In this document: piece after piece, positions 53,645 through 63,944 of the stretch
Position numbering within the stretch: the stretch's first letter is position 1
Layout: each line of letters starts with the position of its first letter
The notes under the pieces: generated by a model
Databases searched by the model: none
Told to the model about the DNA's origin: nothing
The model's input: only the letters and a program-made list of their open reading frames with translations
Translations under genes and position numbers: made by a program
NCBI RefSeq assembly: GCF_004335005.1
Contig: NZ_RQRT01000015.1
Location: 1-64,000 of the forward strand
Length of the DNA stretch: 64,000 bases
Origin: Paracoccus nototheniae
GTDB taxonomy: Bacteria > Pseudomonadota > Alphaproteobacteria > Rhodobacterales > Rhodobacteraceae
Direction of reading: 5' to 3'

Positions 53645-55828
53645 TCACGGCGGCTTGGTGCGACCGCGCAGCGGCATGGGGCCGCTGGACCGGATCTGCG
53701 GGCCGTCCGGTCCCATGACGATGGCCAGCGCGCCGGTCCGGCGCAGCCTGTCCGGGTCCAGCAGCAGACAGGGCGCGCGGCCCTGCAGCGCCACAGGTTC
53801 CGACGCGACGACGATGCGGCGGGGGCGGCATTCCCCCGCTGCGCGGCGGCCCGATCCCTTGCCGGTCAGATGCCAGACCTGCCAGCCCTGCGGCAGATCG
53901 GCACGCCGGTCGCGATGATCCCCGGTCCAGCCGGGACGGGCGGCGGCGGCGCTCTGATCGCGCATGTCGCCGTCTTCCTGCAGCCAGACCGACACGACAA
54001 AGGCCCCGCCCGAGGGTTTCGAGATCGCCCGCCCCGCGGGGGTCATCAGCCCCACGGCCTCGCCCTCGGGGGCGATCAGCAGCAGGGGGCGGCGCGCGCT
54101 CAGCCACAAACCCGCCGCCAAGGCCAGCAGCGCCAGACCCACGGCGCAGCCTGCCGCGGTGATCAACCCGCGCTGCCCCGCCCGGCGCCAGCACAGGATG
54201 GCCAGCACCGCGCCATAGCCCATCAGCGCGACCACCGCACCGGGCGGCTTGGGGATGCCGGTGACCGCGCCCGAAAGCCCCGCGACCCAGCCCGCGACCC
54301 ACAGCATCCATTCGGTCCCCAGACCCATGACCCACAGGGCCGGAGCCTCCAGCCCGACCAGCGCCAGAAGCGCGCCGATGACGCCTGCGGGCATCACCAG
54401 CGTGCCCATGACCGGCACCGCCAGCAGGTTGGCCAGCATCCCGTATTGCGCCATGCGGTTGAAATGCGCGGCGGCGATGGGCGCGGTCGCCAGCCCCGCG
54501 ACCAGCGACGACACGAACAGCATCGCCACCGGACGCAGCCACCAGGGCAGGCGCGGCGCGATGCGCGACCACGGGCCAAAGGTCAGGATCAGCGCGATGG
54601 TGGCCGCAAAGCTCATCTGGAAACCGGCGCTGGTCACGGCCTCGGGGCTGTAGATCAGCACGATGGTCGCCGCCAGCGCCACGGTCCGCAAAGAAATGGC
54701 GCGCTGATCGGCGATGATCGCGCCCAGCATGACGGTGACCATGATGAACGACCGCTCGGTCGCGACGCCGCCGCCCGACAGCCACAGATAGGCCGCCGCC
54801 GCGAGGATCGCGACGCCCGCCGCAATCTTGTGCAGCGGGCGGGCCAGCCCGATGCCCGCGCCCTGCACCGCGACCAGAACCAGCCGCCCCGCCGCATAGA
54901 CGAACCCGGCCAGCATCCCCATATGCAGCCCCGAAATCGAGATGATGTGATAGAGGTTCGATGCCCGCATCACCGCGTTCGTCTCCTCCGCGATCCCCGA
55001 GCGGTCGCCGGTCATCAGCGCCGCAGCGACCGCGCCGGCCTGCCCGCCGATGCGGTCGCGGATCGCGGCGCTGATCTGCATCCGGGCGCGGTGCATCCCC
55101 CACAGCCCGTCCTGCGGCGGGGCGACGGCCATGATCGGCGTGCGGGAATAGCCGACCGCCCCCAGCCCGTCGAACCACGCGAACATCCGGAAATCAAAGC
55201 TGCCCGGTGCAGCGGGCGCGGGCGGCGGGCCCAGATGGCCGGTCAGCATCACCCGCTGCCCCAGGGGCGGCAAGGGATCGTCGCCCATCAGCGACAGGCG
55301 GACCTTGCCGGGGGTGCGCTGCGGAGACATATCATTCAGAACCACCCGGTCCAGCATCAGCCGCATCCGGTCGCGCCCCGATCTGTCGATCTGGATCACC
55401 CGCCCCTCAACCGGGCCGTAATAGCGCCAGTCCAGGACCGGGGCGGCGACCTGCGCCGCGCGAAAGGCGACCAGCCCCATGCCCAACACGGCGACGCACA
55501 GGGCCAGCGCGCCCAGATGCGTGGCATCCGCCAAGGGCCAGCCGATCCGCCCGCGTTCAGCCCAGCCATGCGCCTGCCACGCCACAAGGATCGCCCCCGC
55601 GAGAATGACCCCCAGCAGGGACCATTGCCCGGCATCCAGCAGGGCCGGGCGCAGGAACCACAGCCCGATCCCCGCCGACAGGCAGACCGGCACCCAAGGA
55701 AACAGCCCCGCGCGCAGCACGGCGGCGGGACGCACCCGAAGGGCATTCCGCGCAGCCACGGGCGGGCGCGCAGCCACAGGGGTGCGCGGGGGCAGGGGGG
55801 CGGCCATGACACCCGGTTCGGGCAACAT
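53645..55828 (-). CDS. comEC: ComEC/Rec2 DNA uptake channel protein
   Basis: ComEC is the inner-membrane channel for single-stranded DNA in natural transformation. The 727-residue protein has an N-terminal soluble domain with DUF4131-like and OB-like parts (DWRYYGPVEGRVIQIDRSGRD), then the competence domain with HIISISGLHMGMLAGFVYAAGR, LWLSGGGVATERSFIMVTVMLGAI and many helices. The C-terminal part (LLIAPEGEAVGLMTPAGR) is a remnant and lacks a full metallo-beta-lactamase nuclease domain. AAAGGA lies five bases upstream of the ATG. It is divergent from gltX. Confidence 0.93.
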   Translation of the reverse strand: MLPEPGVMAAPLPPRTPVAARPPVAARNALRVRPAAVLRAGLFPWVPVCLSAGIGLWFLRPALLDAGQWSLLGVILAGAILVAWQAHGWAERGRIGWPLADATHLGALALCVAVLGMGLVAFRAAQVAAPVLDWRYYGPVEGRVIQIDRSGRDRMRLMLDRVVLNDMSPQRTPGKVRLSLMGDDPLPPLGQRVMLTGHLGPPPAPAAPGSFDFRMFAWFDGLGAVGYSRTPIMAVAPPQDGLWGMHRARMQISAAIRDRIGGQAGAVAAALMTGDRSGIAEETNAVMRASNLYHIISISGLHMGMLAGFVYAAGRLVLVAVQGAGIGLARPLHKIAAGVAILAAAAYLWLSGGGVATERSFIMVTVMLGAIIADQRAISLRTVALAATIVLIYSPEAVTSAGFQMSFAATIALILTFGPWSRIAPRLPWWLRPVAMLFVSSLVAGLATAPIAAAHFNRMAQYGMLANLLAVPVMGTLVMPAGVIGALLALVGLEAPALWVMGLGTEWMLWVAGWVAGLSGAVTGIPKPPGAVVALMGYGAVLAILCWRRAGQRGLITAAGCAVGLALLALAAGLWLSARRPLLLIAPEGEAVGLMTPAGRAISKPSGGAFVVSVWLQEDGDMRDQSAAAARPGWTGDHRDRRADLPQGWQVWHLTGKGSGRRAAGECRPRRIVVASEPVALQGRAPCLLLDPDRLRRTGALAIVMGPDGPQIRSSGPMPLRGRTKPP

Positions 55829-55848
55829 CCTTGTCCTTTCGCGACCCG

Positions 55849-55859
55849 GTGATTATCAC
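55849..55859. promoter_or_regulatory. Small palindrome between comEC and gltX
   Basis: GTGATTATCAC is a perfect inverted repeat with a single central base, 20 bases before the comEC start, in a 115-base divergent gap. It could be an operator, but a site of this length can also occur by chance. Confidence 0.3.
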
Positions 55860-55943
55860 TTGGCCGCAAGATGGCACGGCGCTGCTTACCAGATCGTTAA
55901 CGCCGCCCCGTGCCCCAAGTCCTAACACCTGCTGAAAGCCCCC

Positions 55944-57341
55944 ATGTCCCAGACCGCCCCCGTCGTGACCCGCTTTGCCCCCTCGCCCACCGGTTATCTG
56001 CATATCGGCGGCGCCCGGACGGCCCTGTTCAACTGGCTGTTCGCCCGGGGCCGGGGCGGGAAATTCCTGTTGCGGATCGAAGATACCGACCGCGCCCGGT
56101 CCACGCCCGAGGCGACGGCGGCGATCCTGAAGGGGCTGGAATGGCTGGGGCTGGACTGGGACGGCGAACCGATCAGCCAGTTCGCCCGCAAGGACCGTCA
56201 TGCCGAGGTCGCGCGCCAGATGATGGATAACGGCACGGCCTATCCTTGCTTTTCCACCACGGACGAGATCGCCGCATGGCGCGAGGCGAACCCGCGCCAG
56301 CCCTTTCTCAGCCCGTGGCGCGACCGGACGGATCACCCCGATGCGCCGTTTGCGATCCGCCTCCGGGCGCCCCGGACGGGCGAGACGGTGATCGCGGATC
56401 AGGTGCAGGGCGATGTCCGGGTTGGCAATGATCAGCTGGACGACATGGTTCTGCTGCGCAGCGACGGCACGCCAACCTATATGCTGGCGGTGGTCGTGGA
56501 CGATCACGACATGGGCGTGACCCATGTGATCCGCGGTGATGATCATCTGACCAACACCGCCCGCCAGATCCAGATTCTGGACGCGATGGGCTGGCCGCGC
56601 CCGGTCTATGCCCATATCCCGCTGATCCATGGCGAGGATGGCAAGAAGCTGTCCAAGCGTCATGGCGCGGTCGGGCTGCACGAATTCGCGGCCTTGGGCT
56701 ATCCCCCGGCGGCGATGCGCAACTATCTGGCGCGGCTTGGCTGGAGCCATGGCGATGACGAGCTGTTCGGCGATGCCGAAGCCCGCGACTGGTTCGGGCT
56801 GGAGGGCATCGGACGTGCCCCCGCGCGGCTGGATTTCAAGAAGCTGGAACATGTCAGCGGCCACCATATCGGGGCGATGCCCGACGATCAGGTGCTGGCC
56901 GCGCTGCAGGACTATCTGGTCGAAACCGGCGCCCCCGCACTGACCGGGACGCAGCGTCAGCGCATCATGGGCGCCATGTCGGTGCTGAAGGAAAAGGCCC
57001 GGACATTGCCCGGATTGCTGGATCAGGCGCGCTTTGCGATGATCGAACGCCCGGTCGCGATCGACGACAAGGCCGCCAAGGCCCTGGACCCGGTATCCCG
57101 TGGTATGCTGACATCGTTGACTGCCGCAGTGCAGAATGCTAGCTGGAGCCGAGACGATCTGGAGGAGGCGGCCCAGCAGGTCGCTTCGGAAAACGGCGTC
57201 GGGCTTGGCAAGATTGCGGGGCCCTTGCGCGCCGCGCTGGCCGGGACCAGCACCACCCCCAGTGTGTTCGACATGATGACTGCGCTTGGCCGCGAGGAAA
57301 CTCTGGCCCGGCTTCAGGACCAGACCGATTTGGCAGGCTGA
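55944..57341 (+). CDS. gltX: Glutamate--tRNA ligase
   Basis: GltX charges tRNA-Glu (and in many alphaproteobacteria also tRNA-Gln, for later amidation). The 465-residue protein has the HIGH-type motif [17 protein letters not shown], the KMSKS-type motif [18 protein letters not shown] and [24 protein letters not shown]. The length fits the bacterial family. It is followed 78 bases later by gltA. Confidence 0.97.
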   Translation: MSQTAPVVTRFAPSPTGYLHIGGARTALFNWLFARGRGGKFLLRIEDTDRARSTPEATAAILKGLEWLGLDWDGEPISQFARKDRHAEVARQMMDNGTAYPCFSTTDEIAAWREANPRQPFLSPWRDRTDHPDAPFAIRLRAPRTGETVIADQVQGDVRVGNDQLDDMVLLRSDGTPTYMLAVVVDDHDMGVTHVIRGDDHLTNTARQIQILDAMGWPRPVYAHIPLIHGEDGKKLSKRHGAVGLHEFAALGYPPAAMRNYLARLGWSHGDDELFGDAEARDWFGLEGIGRAPARLDFKKLEHVSGHHIGAMPDDQVLAALQDYLVETGAPALTGTQRQRIMGAMSVLKEKARTLPGLLDQARFAMIERPVAIDDKAAKALDPVSRGMLTSLTAAVQNASWSRDDLEEAAQQVASENGVGLGKIAGPLRAALAGTSTTPSVFDMMTALGREETLARLQDQTDLAG

Positions 57342-57419
57342 AGCCTGCCCTCACCTGCCTGGGCCGTCTGGCGGTTGACGCCGATGACCGCCCTGCCTCA
57401 GCCGGAAAGGACGCCTTGC

Positions 57420-58709
57420 ATGGCCGATAAGACCGCCACGTTGCGCATCAACGATCAGGACTATGAGCTGCCCATCCTGTCCCCCACCAAGGGCCCGGAT
57501 GTACTGGACATCCGCAAGCTGTACGGGCAGGCGGACGTGTTCACCTATGATCCCGGCTTCACCTCGACCGCCAGCTGCGATTCGACCATCACCTTCATCG
57601 ATGGCGACAAGGGAGAGCTGTGGTATCGCGGCTATCCGATCGAACAGCTGGCCGCGAAATCCAGCTATCTCGAGGTCTGCTATCTGCTGCTTTACGGCGA
57701 GCTGCCCTCGCCCGAGCAGATGGACGATTTCAGCGCCCGCGTCACGCGCCACACGATGGTGCATGAACAGATGCACAATTTCTTCCGCGGGTTCCGCCGC
57801 GATGCGCACCCGATGGCCACGATGGTCGGCGTGGTCGGCGCGATGTCGGCCTTTTATCACGATTCGACCGATGTGAACGACGAATGGCAGCGCGAGGTCG
57901 CGGCGATCCGCCTGATCGCCAAGCTGCCGACGATCGCGGCGATGGCGTACAAGTATTCGATCGGCCAGCCCTTCGTCTATCCGCAGAACGATCTGGATTA
58001 TGCTAGCAATTTCCTGAACATGTGCTTTTCGGTTCCGGCCGAAAAATACGAGGTCAACCCGGCACTGGCCCGCGCCATGGACCGGATCTTTACCCTGCAT
58101 GCCGATCATGAACAGAACGCCTCGACCTCGACCGTGCGTCTGGCGGGATCGTCGGGCGCCAACCCGTTCGCCTGCATCGCGGCGGGCATCGCCTGCCTGT
58201 GGGGGCCTGCCCATGGCGGCGCCAATCAGGCCTGTCTGGAAATGCTGCGCGAGATCGGGACCGTCGACCGGATCCCCGAATTCATCGCCCGGGCCAAGGA
58301 CAAAAGCGATCCGTTCAAGCTGATGGGCTTTGGCCACCGGGTCTACAAGAACTTCGACCCGCGCGCGACGGTGATGAAGGAATCCGCCGACGAGGTTCTG
58401 GAGCTGCTGGGCATCGGTGACAATCCGGTCCTGCAGGTTGCCAAGGAACTGGAAAAGATCGCGCTGGAGGACGAGTACTTCATCGAGAAGAAACTTTATC
58501 CCAACGTCGATTTCTATTCCGGGATCATCCTCGAGGCGATGGGTTTCCCCACCTCGATGTTCACGCCGATCTTTGCGCTGTCGCGCACGGTGGGCTGGAT
58601 CGCGCAGTGGAAAGAGATGATCGGCGACCCGCAGAACAAGATCGGCCGCCCGCGCCAGCTGTATGTCGGCAGCGACAAGCGCGACTATGTCGATCTGACC
58701 AAGCGCTGA
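57420..58709 (+). CDS. gltA: Citrate synthase (type II)
   Basis: GltA condenses acetyl-CoA and oxaloacetate, the entry step of the TCA cycle. The 429-residue hexameric-type protein has [30 protein letters not shown], the histidine in [33 protein letters not shown] and [19 protein letters not shown] lies eight bases before the ATG at 57420. A very strong terminator follows. Confidence 0.98.
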   Translation: MADKTATLRINDQDYELPILSPTKGPDVLDIRKLYGQADVFTYDPGFTSTASCDSTITFIDGDKGELWYRGYPIEQLAAKSSYLEVCYLLLYGELPSPEQMDDFSARVTRHTMVHEQMHNFFRGFRRDAHPMATMVGVVGAMSAFYHDSTDVNDEWQREVAAIRLIAKLPTIAAMAYKYSIGQPFVYPQNDLDYASNFLNMCFSVPAEKYEVNPALARAMDRIFTLHADHEQNASTSTVRLAGSSGANPFACIAAGIACLWGPAHGGANQACLEMLREIGTVDRIPEFIARAKDKSDPFKLMGFGHRVYKNFDPRATVMKESADEVLELLGIGDNPVLQVAKELEKIALEDEYFIEKKLYPNVDFYSGIILEAMGFPTSMFTPIFALSRTVGWIAQWKEMIGDPQNKIGRPRQLYVGSDKRDYVDLTKR

Positions 58710-58730
58710 TCGCCCGTCAGGGTTCGGTCT

Positions 58731-58755
58731 GGGGGCCCCTTCGGGGGCCCCTTTT
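58731..58755 (+). terminator. Intrinsic terminator after gltA
   Basis: A perfect eight-base stem GGGGCCCC / GGGGCCCC capped by a TTCG tetraloop is followed by TTTT, about 22 bases after the gltA stop. Confidence 0.93.
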
Positions 58756-58812
58756 CCATGTCCGCCATCGGCCCCCTTGCAAGGGCCGCGCCCCGGTGGC
58801 AAGGGGGCGGGC

Positions 58813-59478
58813 ATGAACGATCATGATCAGGCAGAGGCGCCGAAACTGGCGCTGGTGACGGGGGCCTCACGGGGTCTGGGCGCGGCGCTGGCCGAGGGGC
58901 TGGCCCTGCGCGGCTATCATGTGCTGGCGGTGGCCCGGACCGTCGGCGCGCTGGAAGAGCTGGACGACCGCATCCGCCGCGCGGGCGGTCAGGCGACGCT
59001 GGCGCCGATGGATGTGACCGAACCCGATGCGATGCGTCAGATGGCCGGTGCCATCGCCGCGCGGTGGGGGGGCCTGGACCTGTGGGCGCATTGCGCGATC
59101 CACGCCGCCCCGATGGCCCCCGCGCCCCATATCGAGGGGCGGGACTGGGCCAAGTCGATGCTGGTGAATGTCGAGGTGACGCGCGGGCTGATCGCCCTGC
59201 TGGAACCGGGGCTGCGCCAGAAACAGGGCACGGCGCTGTTCTTTGACGATGCGCGGGGGGGGCAGAAATTCTTTGGCGCCTATGGGGCCAGCAAGGCCGC
59301 CCAGATCGCGCTGGCCCGCAGCTGGCAGGCCGAGACGATCCGGATCGGCCCGCGCATCCTGATCGATGCGCCCGCGCCGATGCCCACCGCCGTGCGCGCC
59401 CGGTTCTATCCCGGCGAGGATCGCACCGCGCTGACGCCCTGCAAGGACGAGGCCGCCCGCATCCTGACACTGCTTTAA
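58813..59478 (+). CDS. Short-chain dehydrogenase/reductase
   Basis: This 221-residue SDR-like protein has ALVTGASRGLGAALAEGLALRG at the N-terminus, then WAHCAIHAAPMAPA in place of the NNAG motif and GAYGASKAAQIALARSW with the YxxxK catalytic pair. The usual active-site serine segment reads GTALFFDDARGG, without an obvious serine, so catalysis may be altered or lost. AAGGGGG lies six bases upstream. The substrate is unknown. Confidence 0.85.
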   Translation: MNDHDQAEAPKLALVTGASRGLGAALAEGLALRGYHVLAVARTVGALEELDDRIRRAGGQATLAPMDVTEPDAMRQMAGAIAARWGGLDLWAHCAIHAAPMAPAPHIEGRDWAKSMLVNVEVTRGLIALLEPGLRQKQGTALFFDDARGGQKFFGAYGASKAAQIALARSWQAETIRIGPRILIDAPAPMPTAVRARFYPGEDRTALTPCKDEAARILTLL

Positions 59479-59517
59479 GGTCCGGCGCTGTAAGGGTCCG
59501 GGGCCGCCGCGCAGATT

Positions 59518-59563
59518 GCGTCCCGCGACGGCGCGGGGGGCTGCCTGCCCCCCGCGCCCCCCG
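59518..59563 (+). repeat. Dispersed intergenic repeat, copy 13 (hairpin only)
   Basis: GCGTCCCGCGACGG, GCGGGGGGC-TGCCT-GCCCCCCGC and GCCCCCCGG are present, but the GGATATTT core and the purine tail are missing. It lies between the convergent SDR and Xaa-Pro peptidase genes. Confidence 0.65.
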
Positions 59564-59575
59564 GTCGCCGCGCCT

Positions 59576-61375
59576 TCAGGCCAGCGGCGCGGTGGCGGCG
59601 ATCAGCCAGTCCAGATCATCGCCCTGCAGATCGGCCGACAGCGCCTCGCGGACCTCTGCGTGATAGGCATCCAGCCACCCGCGTTCGTCCGCCGACAGCG
59701 CGGCAATGTCGATCAGGCGGCGGTCGATGGGGCACAGGGTCAGGGTCTGGAACCCCATCATGCTGCGCCCCGGTTCGGCCCGGGCTTCGGCCACCACGAT
59801 CAGGTTCTCGATACGGATGCCAAAGCTGCCCTCGCGGTAATAGCCGGGCTCGTTCGACAGGATCATGCCCGGCTCCAGCGCGACATCGCCGGCGCGGCTG
59901 ATCCGGGCGGGGCCTTCATGCACGCACAGCGCCGCGCCCACGCCATGGCCGGTGCCGTGGTCGAAATCCATCCCCTCGGCCCACAGGAACTGCCGCGCCA
60001 GCGCATCCAGATGCGCCCCGGCCACGCCCTTGGGAAAGCGTGCCCGGCTGAGCGCGATCATGCCCCGCAGCACGGCGGTAAAGGGCGCCACGGCATCCGC
60101 CCGCACGGGACCAAGCGCCACGGTGCGGGTGATGTCGGTCGTGCCATCCGCATATTGCCCGCCCGAATCGATCAGCAGCAGATCGCCCGGCGCCAGCGGT
60201 CGGTTCGTGGCCCGTGTCACGCGGTAATGGATGATCGCGCCGTTGGGACCGGCGCCCATGATCGTGTCGAAGCTGATGTCCAGAATGCCTGCCTGACGGC
60301 GCAGATCCTCCAGATGCCGGACCACGTCGATCTCGGTCAGGGCGGCGGGATCATGACGATCCAGCCATGCCAGCAGCCGCACCATCGCCACGCCGTCGCG
60401 CCGGTGGGCGGCGCGCATCCCGGCCAGCTCGGCGGCATTCTTGCGCGCCTTGGGCAGGACCGCTGGATCGGGGCCGCGCGCGATGTCTGTCCCCGCGCCC
60501 TCAAGGATGCGGAACGCGGCCTCGGGCGCGCTGCCGGGGTCCACCCGGACCGGGCCCTCAAGGTCCGTCAGCGCCGAGCCCAAGGCGTCATGCGGCAAAA
60601 GAGAGACCTCATCGCCCAGATGGGCGCGCAGATCCGCATCGAACTTGGTCGGATCGGCGAAAAGGGCGACATGGCCCGTGTCAGACAGCACCGCGAAAGC
60701 CTGCACCACCGGGTTCTTGGGCAGGTCGCTGCCCCGGATGTTCAACAGCCAAGAGATCGAATCGGGCAGCGTCAGCAGCGCCGCCGCCTGTCCTGCGGCC
60801 TGCAATTCGGCGGCCAGCCGGGTGCGCTTGGCTGCTGCCGTTTCTCCGGCCAGATCGTCGGGATGGATGCGGGCGGCGCCCACCGGCGGGGCGGGGCGAT
60901 CGGGCCAGATCGCATCGACGGGGTTCGTCTCCAGCGCGATCAGGGCGATTCCGCTGCCCTCCAGCGCGGTCTCCATCCCCTCGATCTCGCGCCGGGCATG
61001 CAGCCACGGGTCAAAGCCCACGCGGCCCCCCTGCGGCAGCGCCGCGCGCAGCCAGTCCGAGGGGCGCGTCTCGGGCCAGTCGACGGGGGTGAACTGCGCC
61101 AGATCGACCTGGCCCCGCACCTGCACGCGATAGCGCCCGTCGACAAAGACGCCCGCCCGGTCCTGCGCGACGATGGCAAAGCCCGCGCTGCCGGTGAAGC
61201 CGGTCAGCCAGGCCAGCCGCGCATCGGCATCGGCCACATATTCGCCCTGATGGACATCGGCGCGCGGCACGATCACGGCGGCCAGATCCTGGCCGCGCAT
61301 CACACCGCGCAGATCGGCCAGCCGGGCGGCATGATCGCCGCCACCCGCCGGATCGTCGAACCCCTGAAAGCTCAC
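59576..61375 (-). CDS. pepP: Xaa-Pro aminopeptidase (M24B, aminopeptidase P)
   Basis: This enzyme removes an N-terminal residue that precedes proline, using two metal ions. The 599-residue protein is the long eukaryotic-like three-domain form: two creatinase-like domains (DVHQGEYVADADARLAWLTGFTGSAG; DSISWLLNIRGSDLP) and the M24 catalytic domain with IDSGGQYADGTTDITRT, HGTGHGVGAALCVHEGP, LSNEPGYY and GIRIENL. These hold the five metal ligands. The ATG overlaps the UPF0173 stop by four bases. Confidence 0.94.
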   Translation of the reverse strand: MSFQGFDDPAGGGDHAARLADLRGVMRGQDLAAVIVPRADVHQGEYVADADARLAWLTGFTGSAGFAIVAQDRAGVFVDGRYRVQVRGQVDLAQFTPVDWPETRPSDWLRAALPQGGRVGFDPWLHARREIEGMETALEGSGIALIALETNPVDAIWPDRPAPPVGAARIHPDDLAGETAAAKRTRLAAELQAAGQAAALLTLPDSISWLLNIRGSDLPKNPVVQAFAVLSDTGHVALFADPTKFDADLRAHLGDEVSLLPHDALGSALTDLEGPVRVDPGSAPEAAFRILEGAGTDIARGPDPAVLPKARKNAAELAGMRAAHRRDGVAMVRLLAWLDRHDPAALTEIDVVRHLEDLRRQAGILDISFDTIMGAGPNGAIIHYRVTRATNRPLAPGDLLLIDSGGQYADGTTDITRTVALGPVRADAVAPFTAVLRGMIALSRARFPKGVAGAHLDALARQFLWAEGMDFDHGTGHGVGAALCVHEGPARISRAGDVALEPGMILSNEPGYYREGSFGIRIENLIVVAEARAEPGRSMMGFQTLTLCPIDRRLIDIAALSADERGWLDAYHAEVREALSADLQGDDLDWLIAATAPLA

Positions 61376-62064
61376 AATGCGATCGCCTTCATCACCTCGG
61401 GTTCGATGACCCGCACATCGGGCAGGGCGTCGATCAGCACCTGAGCGGATTGTTCCAGCAAGGGGAAGGTCTTGTAATGGCAGGGGATCACCGTGCGGAA
61501 ATCGAAATAGCGCCTGGCGGCATAGGCCGCGCGCGCCATGTCCATGGTGAAATGCCCGCCCGCGCAGAGGATGCCGATATCGGGTTTGTGCAGATCGCCC
61601 ATCCAGTCCATGTCGGCCATGATGTCGGTATCGCCCGAGACATAGATCACATGCCTCTCTCCGGCGATCATATAGCCCGATTCATGACCAGCATAGACGG
61701 GCCCGTCCGGTCCGCTGATGGAACTGGAATGCGTCGCATTGACCATCGTGACCTTTGCGCCGCCCAGATCGACGGTGCCGCCCTTGTTGAAACCGATGCC
61801 CTCAATCCCCTCGGTCCCTTCCCAATGGCTGACCAGATCGAAGATGCCGACCACGGGGATCTTCAGATCGCGCGCCAGCGCCAGCGTGTCGCCGCTGTGA
61901 TCGCCATGGCCATGGGTCAGCAGGATATGGGTCGCGCCGTCGATGGCTGCCGCGCGGGCGTCTTCGGGAAAGACCGGATTGCCGCTCATCCACGGGTCGA
62001 TCAGGATCACGGCGCCTTCGATCTCAAGACGGAAGCCGGAATGGCCAAGCCAGGTCAGTTTCAT
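61372..62064 (-). CDS. UPF0173 metal-dependent hydrolase
   Basis: This 230-residue metallo-beta-lactamase-fold protein belongs to UPF0173. It starts MKLTWLGHSGFRLEIEGAVI, then has the metal motif LLTHGHGDHSGDTLALA, VSGDTDIMADM and IPCHYKTFPLL. AAGGAG lies six bases before the ATG. The substrate is unknown in this family. It is translationally coupled to the Xaa-Pro peptidase gene and lies 131 bases after recJ on the same strand. Confidence 0.93.
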   Translation of the reverse strand: MKLTWLGHSGFRLEIEGAVILIDPWMSGNPVFPEDARAAAIDGATHILLTHGHGDHSGDTLALARDLKIPVVGIFDLVSHWEGTEGIEGIGFNKGGTVDLGGAKVTMVNATHSSSISGPDGPVYAGHESGYMIAGERHVIYVSGDTDIMADMDWMGDLHKPDIGILCAGGHFTMDMARAAYAARRYFDFRTVIPCHYKTFPLLEQSAQVLIDALPDVRVIEPEVMKAIAL

Positions 62065-62195
62065 CGGGATCTCCTTGATGGGATGCTGGCCGCAGGTTAG
62101 CGGCCGCGCATGGTCCTGACCAGAACCCCCCGGACCGGGCTTGGTTGCCTTGAAGCGGGTCGCCTCGGACCCCGCTGCGTTCAGAGCTGATCCGC

Positions 62196-63932
62196 TCAGA
62201 CCGGCGCCGCGTCGTCCAGCCGCAGGCGCAGACGCTCCCGCCCGCCCCATGTGGACAGCTCCAGTTTGCCCGCCAGATGGAACCGCCGGCCCTTGGCGCC
62301 GATCAGGCCGGGACCAAGCGGCCCGTCCATCGCACCCCAGGCCACGGCCTCCATCGGCGGGGCGCCAGGGCTGCGGAAGGTCAGGCGCAGATGGCGGTCG
62401 CCCATCGTGGCGGCGCTGTCGATCAGCTGATCGGCAAAGGCAAAGCGCGGCGCGGGCGCGGCCTGCCCGAAGGGCCCGGCATCCTCCAGCATCCGAAACA
62501 TCTGCGCCGTCGCGCCCGACGGCTCCAGAAGGCCCGAGATCCGCAGATCCCCCGACCCGCTGCGCCCGGCCAGATCGCGGGCGATCAGATCGGCCAGCCG
62601 GTCCATCGCGGCGGGGATCTGCGCCTCGGCCACGGTCAGCCCTGCGGCCATCTCGTGCCCGCCGCCTTTCAGCAGCAGCCCCTCGCGCGCCAGCCGCTGG
62701 ATCGCGCGGCCCAGATCGACGCCCGGCACCGACCGGGCGCTGCCCTTGCCGATGCCATGATCGACGCCGATCACGACCGAAGGCAGGTCGGTCGCCTCTT
62801 TCACCCGCGCGGCGACGATGCCCACGACGCCGGGATGCCAACCGGGACCGGCGGCCCAGGACAGGCGCGGATCGCCCCGCGCCTCGACCTGGGCCAAAGC
62901 TTCCAGCCGAACCTCGGCCTCAATGGCCCGGCGGTCGCGGTTCAGATCGTCCAGCTGCGCGGCCAGCCGGGTCGCCTCGGACGGATCGCGGGTGGACAGG
63001 CAGCGCGCGCCCAGATCGGCGCGCCCGACCCGACCCCCGGCATTGATGCGCGGTCCCAGCAGAAAGCCCAGATGAAAGGCGCTTGGCGCCCCGTCCAGCC
63101 GCGCAATGTCCGACAGCGCGACCAGCCCCGGACGCTGCCTGCGCGCCATCACCGCCAGCCCCTGCCGGACAAAGGCCCGGTTGACGCCGACCAGCGGCGC
63201 GACATCCGCCACCGTCGCCAGTGCGACCAGATCCAGCATGGCCATCAGATCCGGCTCGGCCAGACCTCGGGCCCGCAACACCCGCCCGGCCTGCACCAGT
63301 GTCAGGAACACGACCCCCGCCGCGCACAGATGGCCAAGGCTGCCATCCTCGTCCATGCGGTTGGGGTTCACGACGGCAAGCGCTGGGGGCAGGGTCTCGG
63401 CCCCAAGATGGTGATCCAGAACGATCACGTCGCAGCCGGTGGCGGCGGCCAGCGGCTCGTGGGATAGGGTGCCGCAATCGACGCAGACGATCAGATCATG
63501 ATCCGCCGCCAGCCCGGCGATGGCGGGGGCGTTGGGGCCATAGCCCTCATCGATGCGGTCTGGAACATACAGCGTCGCCTGCCGCCCCTGACTGTGCAGC
63601 CAGTCGATCAGCAGCGCGGCGGACGACCCGCCATCGACATCGTAATCGGCAAAGATCGCGATGCGCTGACTCTGCGCCGCCGCCTCGACCAGCCGTTCGG
63701 CGGCCACCGCCATGTCGCGCAACGCCAGCGGATCGGGCAGCAGATCGCGCAGCTTCGGCAACAGGAACCCCGCCGCCTCGGCAGGATCGACCATGCGTTC
63801 GGCCAGCACCCGCGCGACCGCCAGCGGCAGCGCGGCCTGCTGCGCCAGCCCCTCGGCCCGACGCTCCAGATCGGGCGCGGGGCCGATCCAGCGCCGCCCC
63901 GTCAGCGAGCTGTCGATGCCCAGAAATCCCAC
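62196..63932 (-). CDS. recJ: Single-stranded-DNA-specific exonuclease RecJ
   Basis: RecJ is a 5'-3' single-strand exonuclease used in recombination and mismatch repair. The 578-residue DHH-family protein has ADYDVDGGSSAALLIDW, VCVDCG, VLDHHLGAETLP, the DHHA1 motif KGGGHEMAAGLT and a C-terminal OB domain (RRFHLAGKLELSTWGGRERL). I chose a GTG start at 63932 (FLGIDSSLTGRRW follows), which fits the family; the in-frame ATG at 63980 would encode residues read from repeat copy 14. Confidence 0.93.
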   Translation of the reverse strand: MGFLGIDSSLTGRRWIGPAPDLERRAEGLAQQAALPLAVARVLAERMVDPAEAAGFLLPKLRDLLPDPLALRDMAVAAERLVEAAAQSQRIAIFADYDVDGGSSAALLIDWLHSQGRQATLYVPDRIDEGYGPNAPAIAGLAADHDLIVCVDCGTLSHEPLAAATGCDVIVLDHHLGAETLPPALAVVNPNRMDEDGSLGHLCAAGVVFLTLVQAGRVLRARGLAEPDLMAMLDLVALATVADVAPLVGVNRAFVRQGLAVMARRQRPGLVALSDIARLDGAPSAFHLGFLLGPRINAGGRVGRADLGARCLSTRDPSEATRLAAQLDDLNRDRRAIEAEVRLEALAQVEARGDPRLSWAAGPGWHPGVVGIVAARVKEATDLPSVVIGVDHGIGKGSARSVPGVDLGRAIQRLAREGLLLKGGGHEMAAGLTVAEAQIPAAMDRLADLIARDLAGRSGSGDLRISGLLEPSGATAQMFRMLEDAGPFGQAAPAPRFAFADQLIDSAATMGDRHLRLTFRSPGAPPMEAVAWGAMDGPLGPGLIGAKGRRFHLAGKLELSTWGGRERLRLRLDDAAPV

Positions 63933-63944
63933 GTCGCGCCTGCT

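Noticed and set aside
53256-55178. 640-codon minus-strand frame overlapping the aminotransferase end, DUF2798 and comEC
   Set aside because: It is a Gly/Arg-rich shifted frame of comEC that continues antisense through other genes.
53870-55852. 660-codon plus-strand frame opposite comEC
   Set aside because: Its translation is a His/Arg/Gln/Asp-rich mirror of the comEC coding strand with no domain, and comEC has clear family motifs.
59516-61444. 642-codon plus-strand frame opposite pepP
   Set aside because: It is a shadow of the peptidase gene; it has no recognisable domain and runs through a repeat copy.
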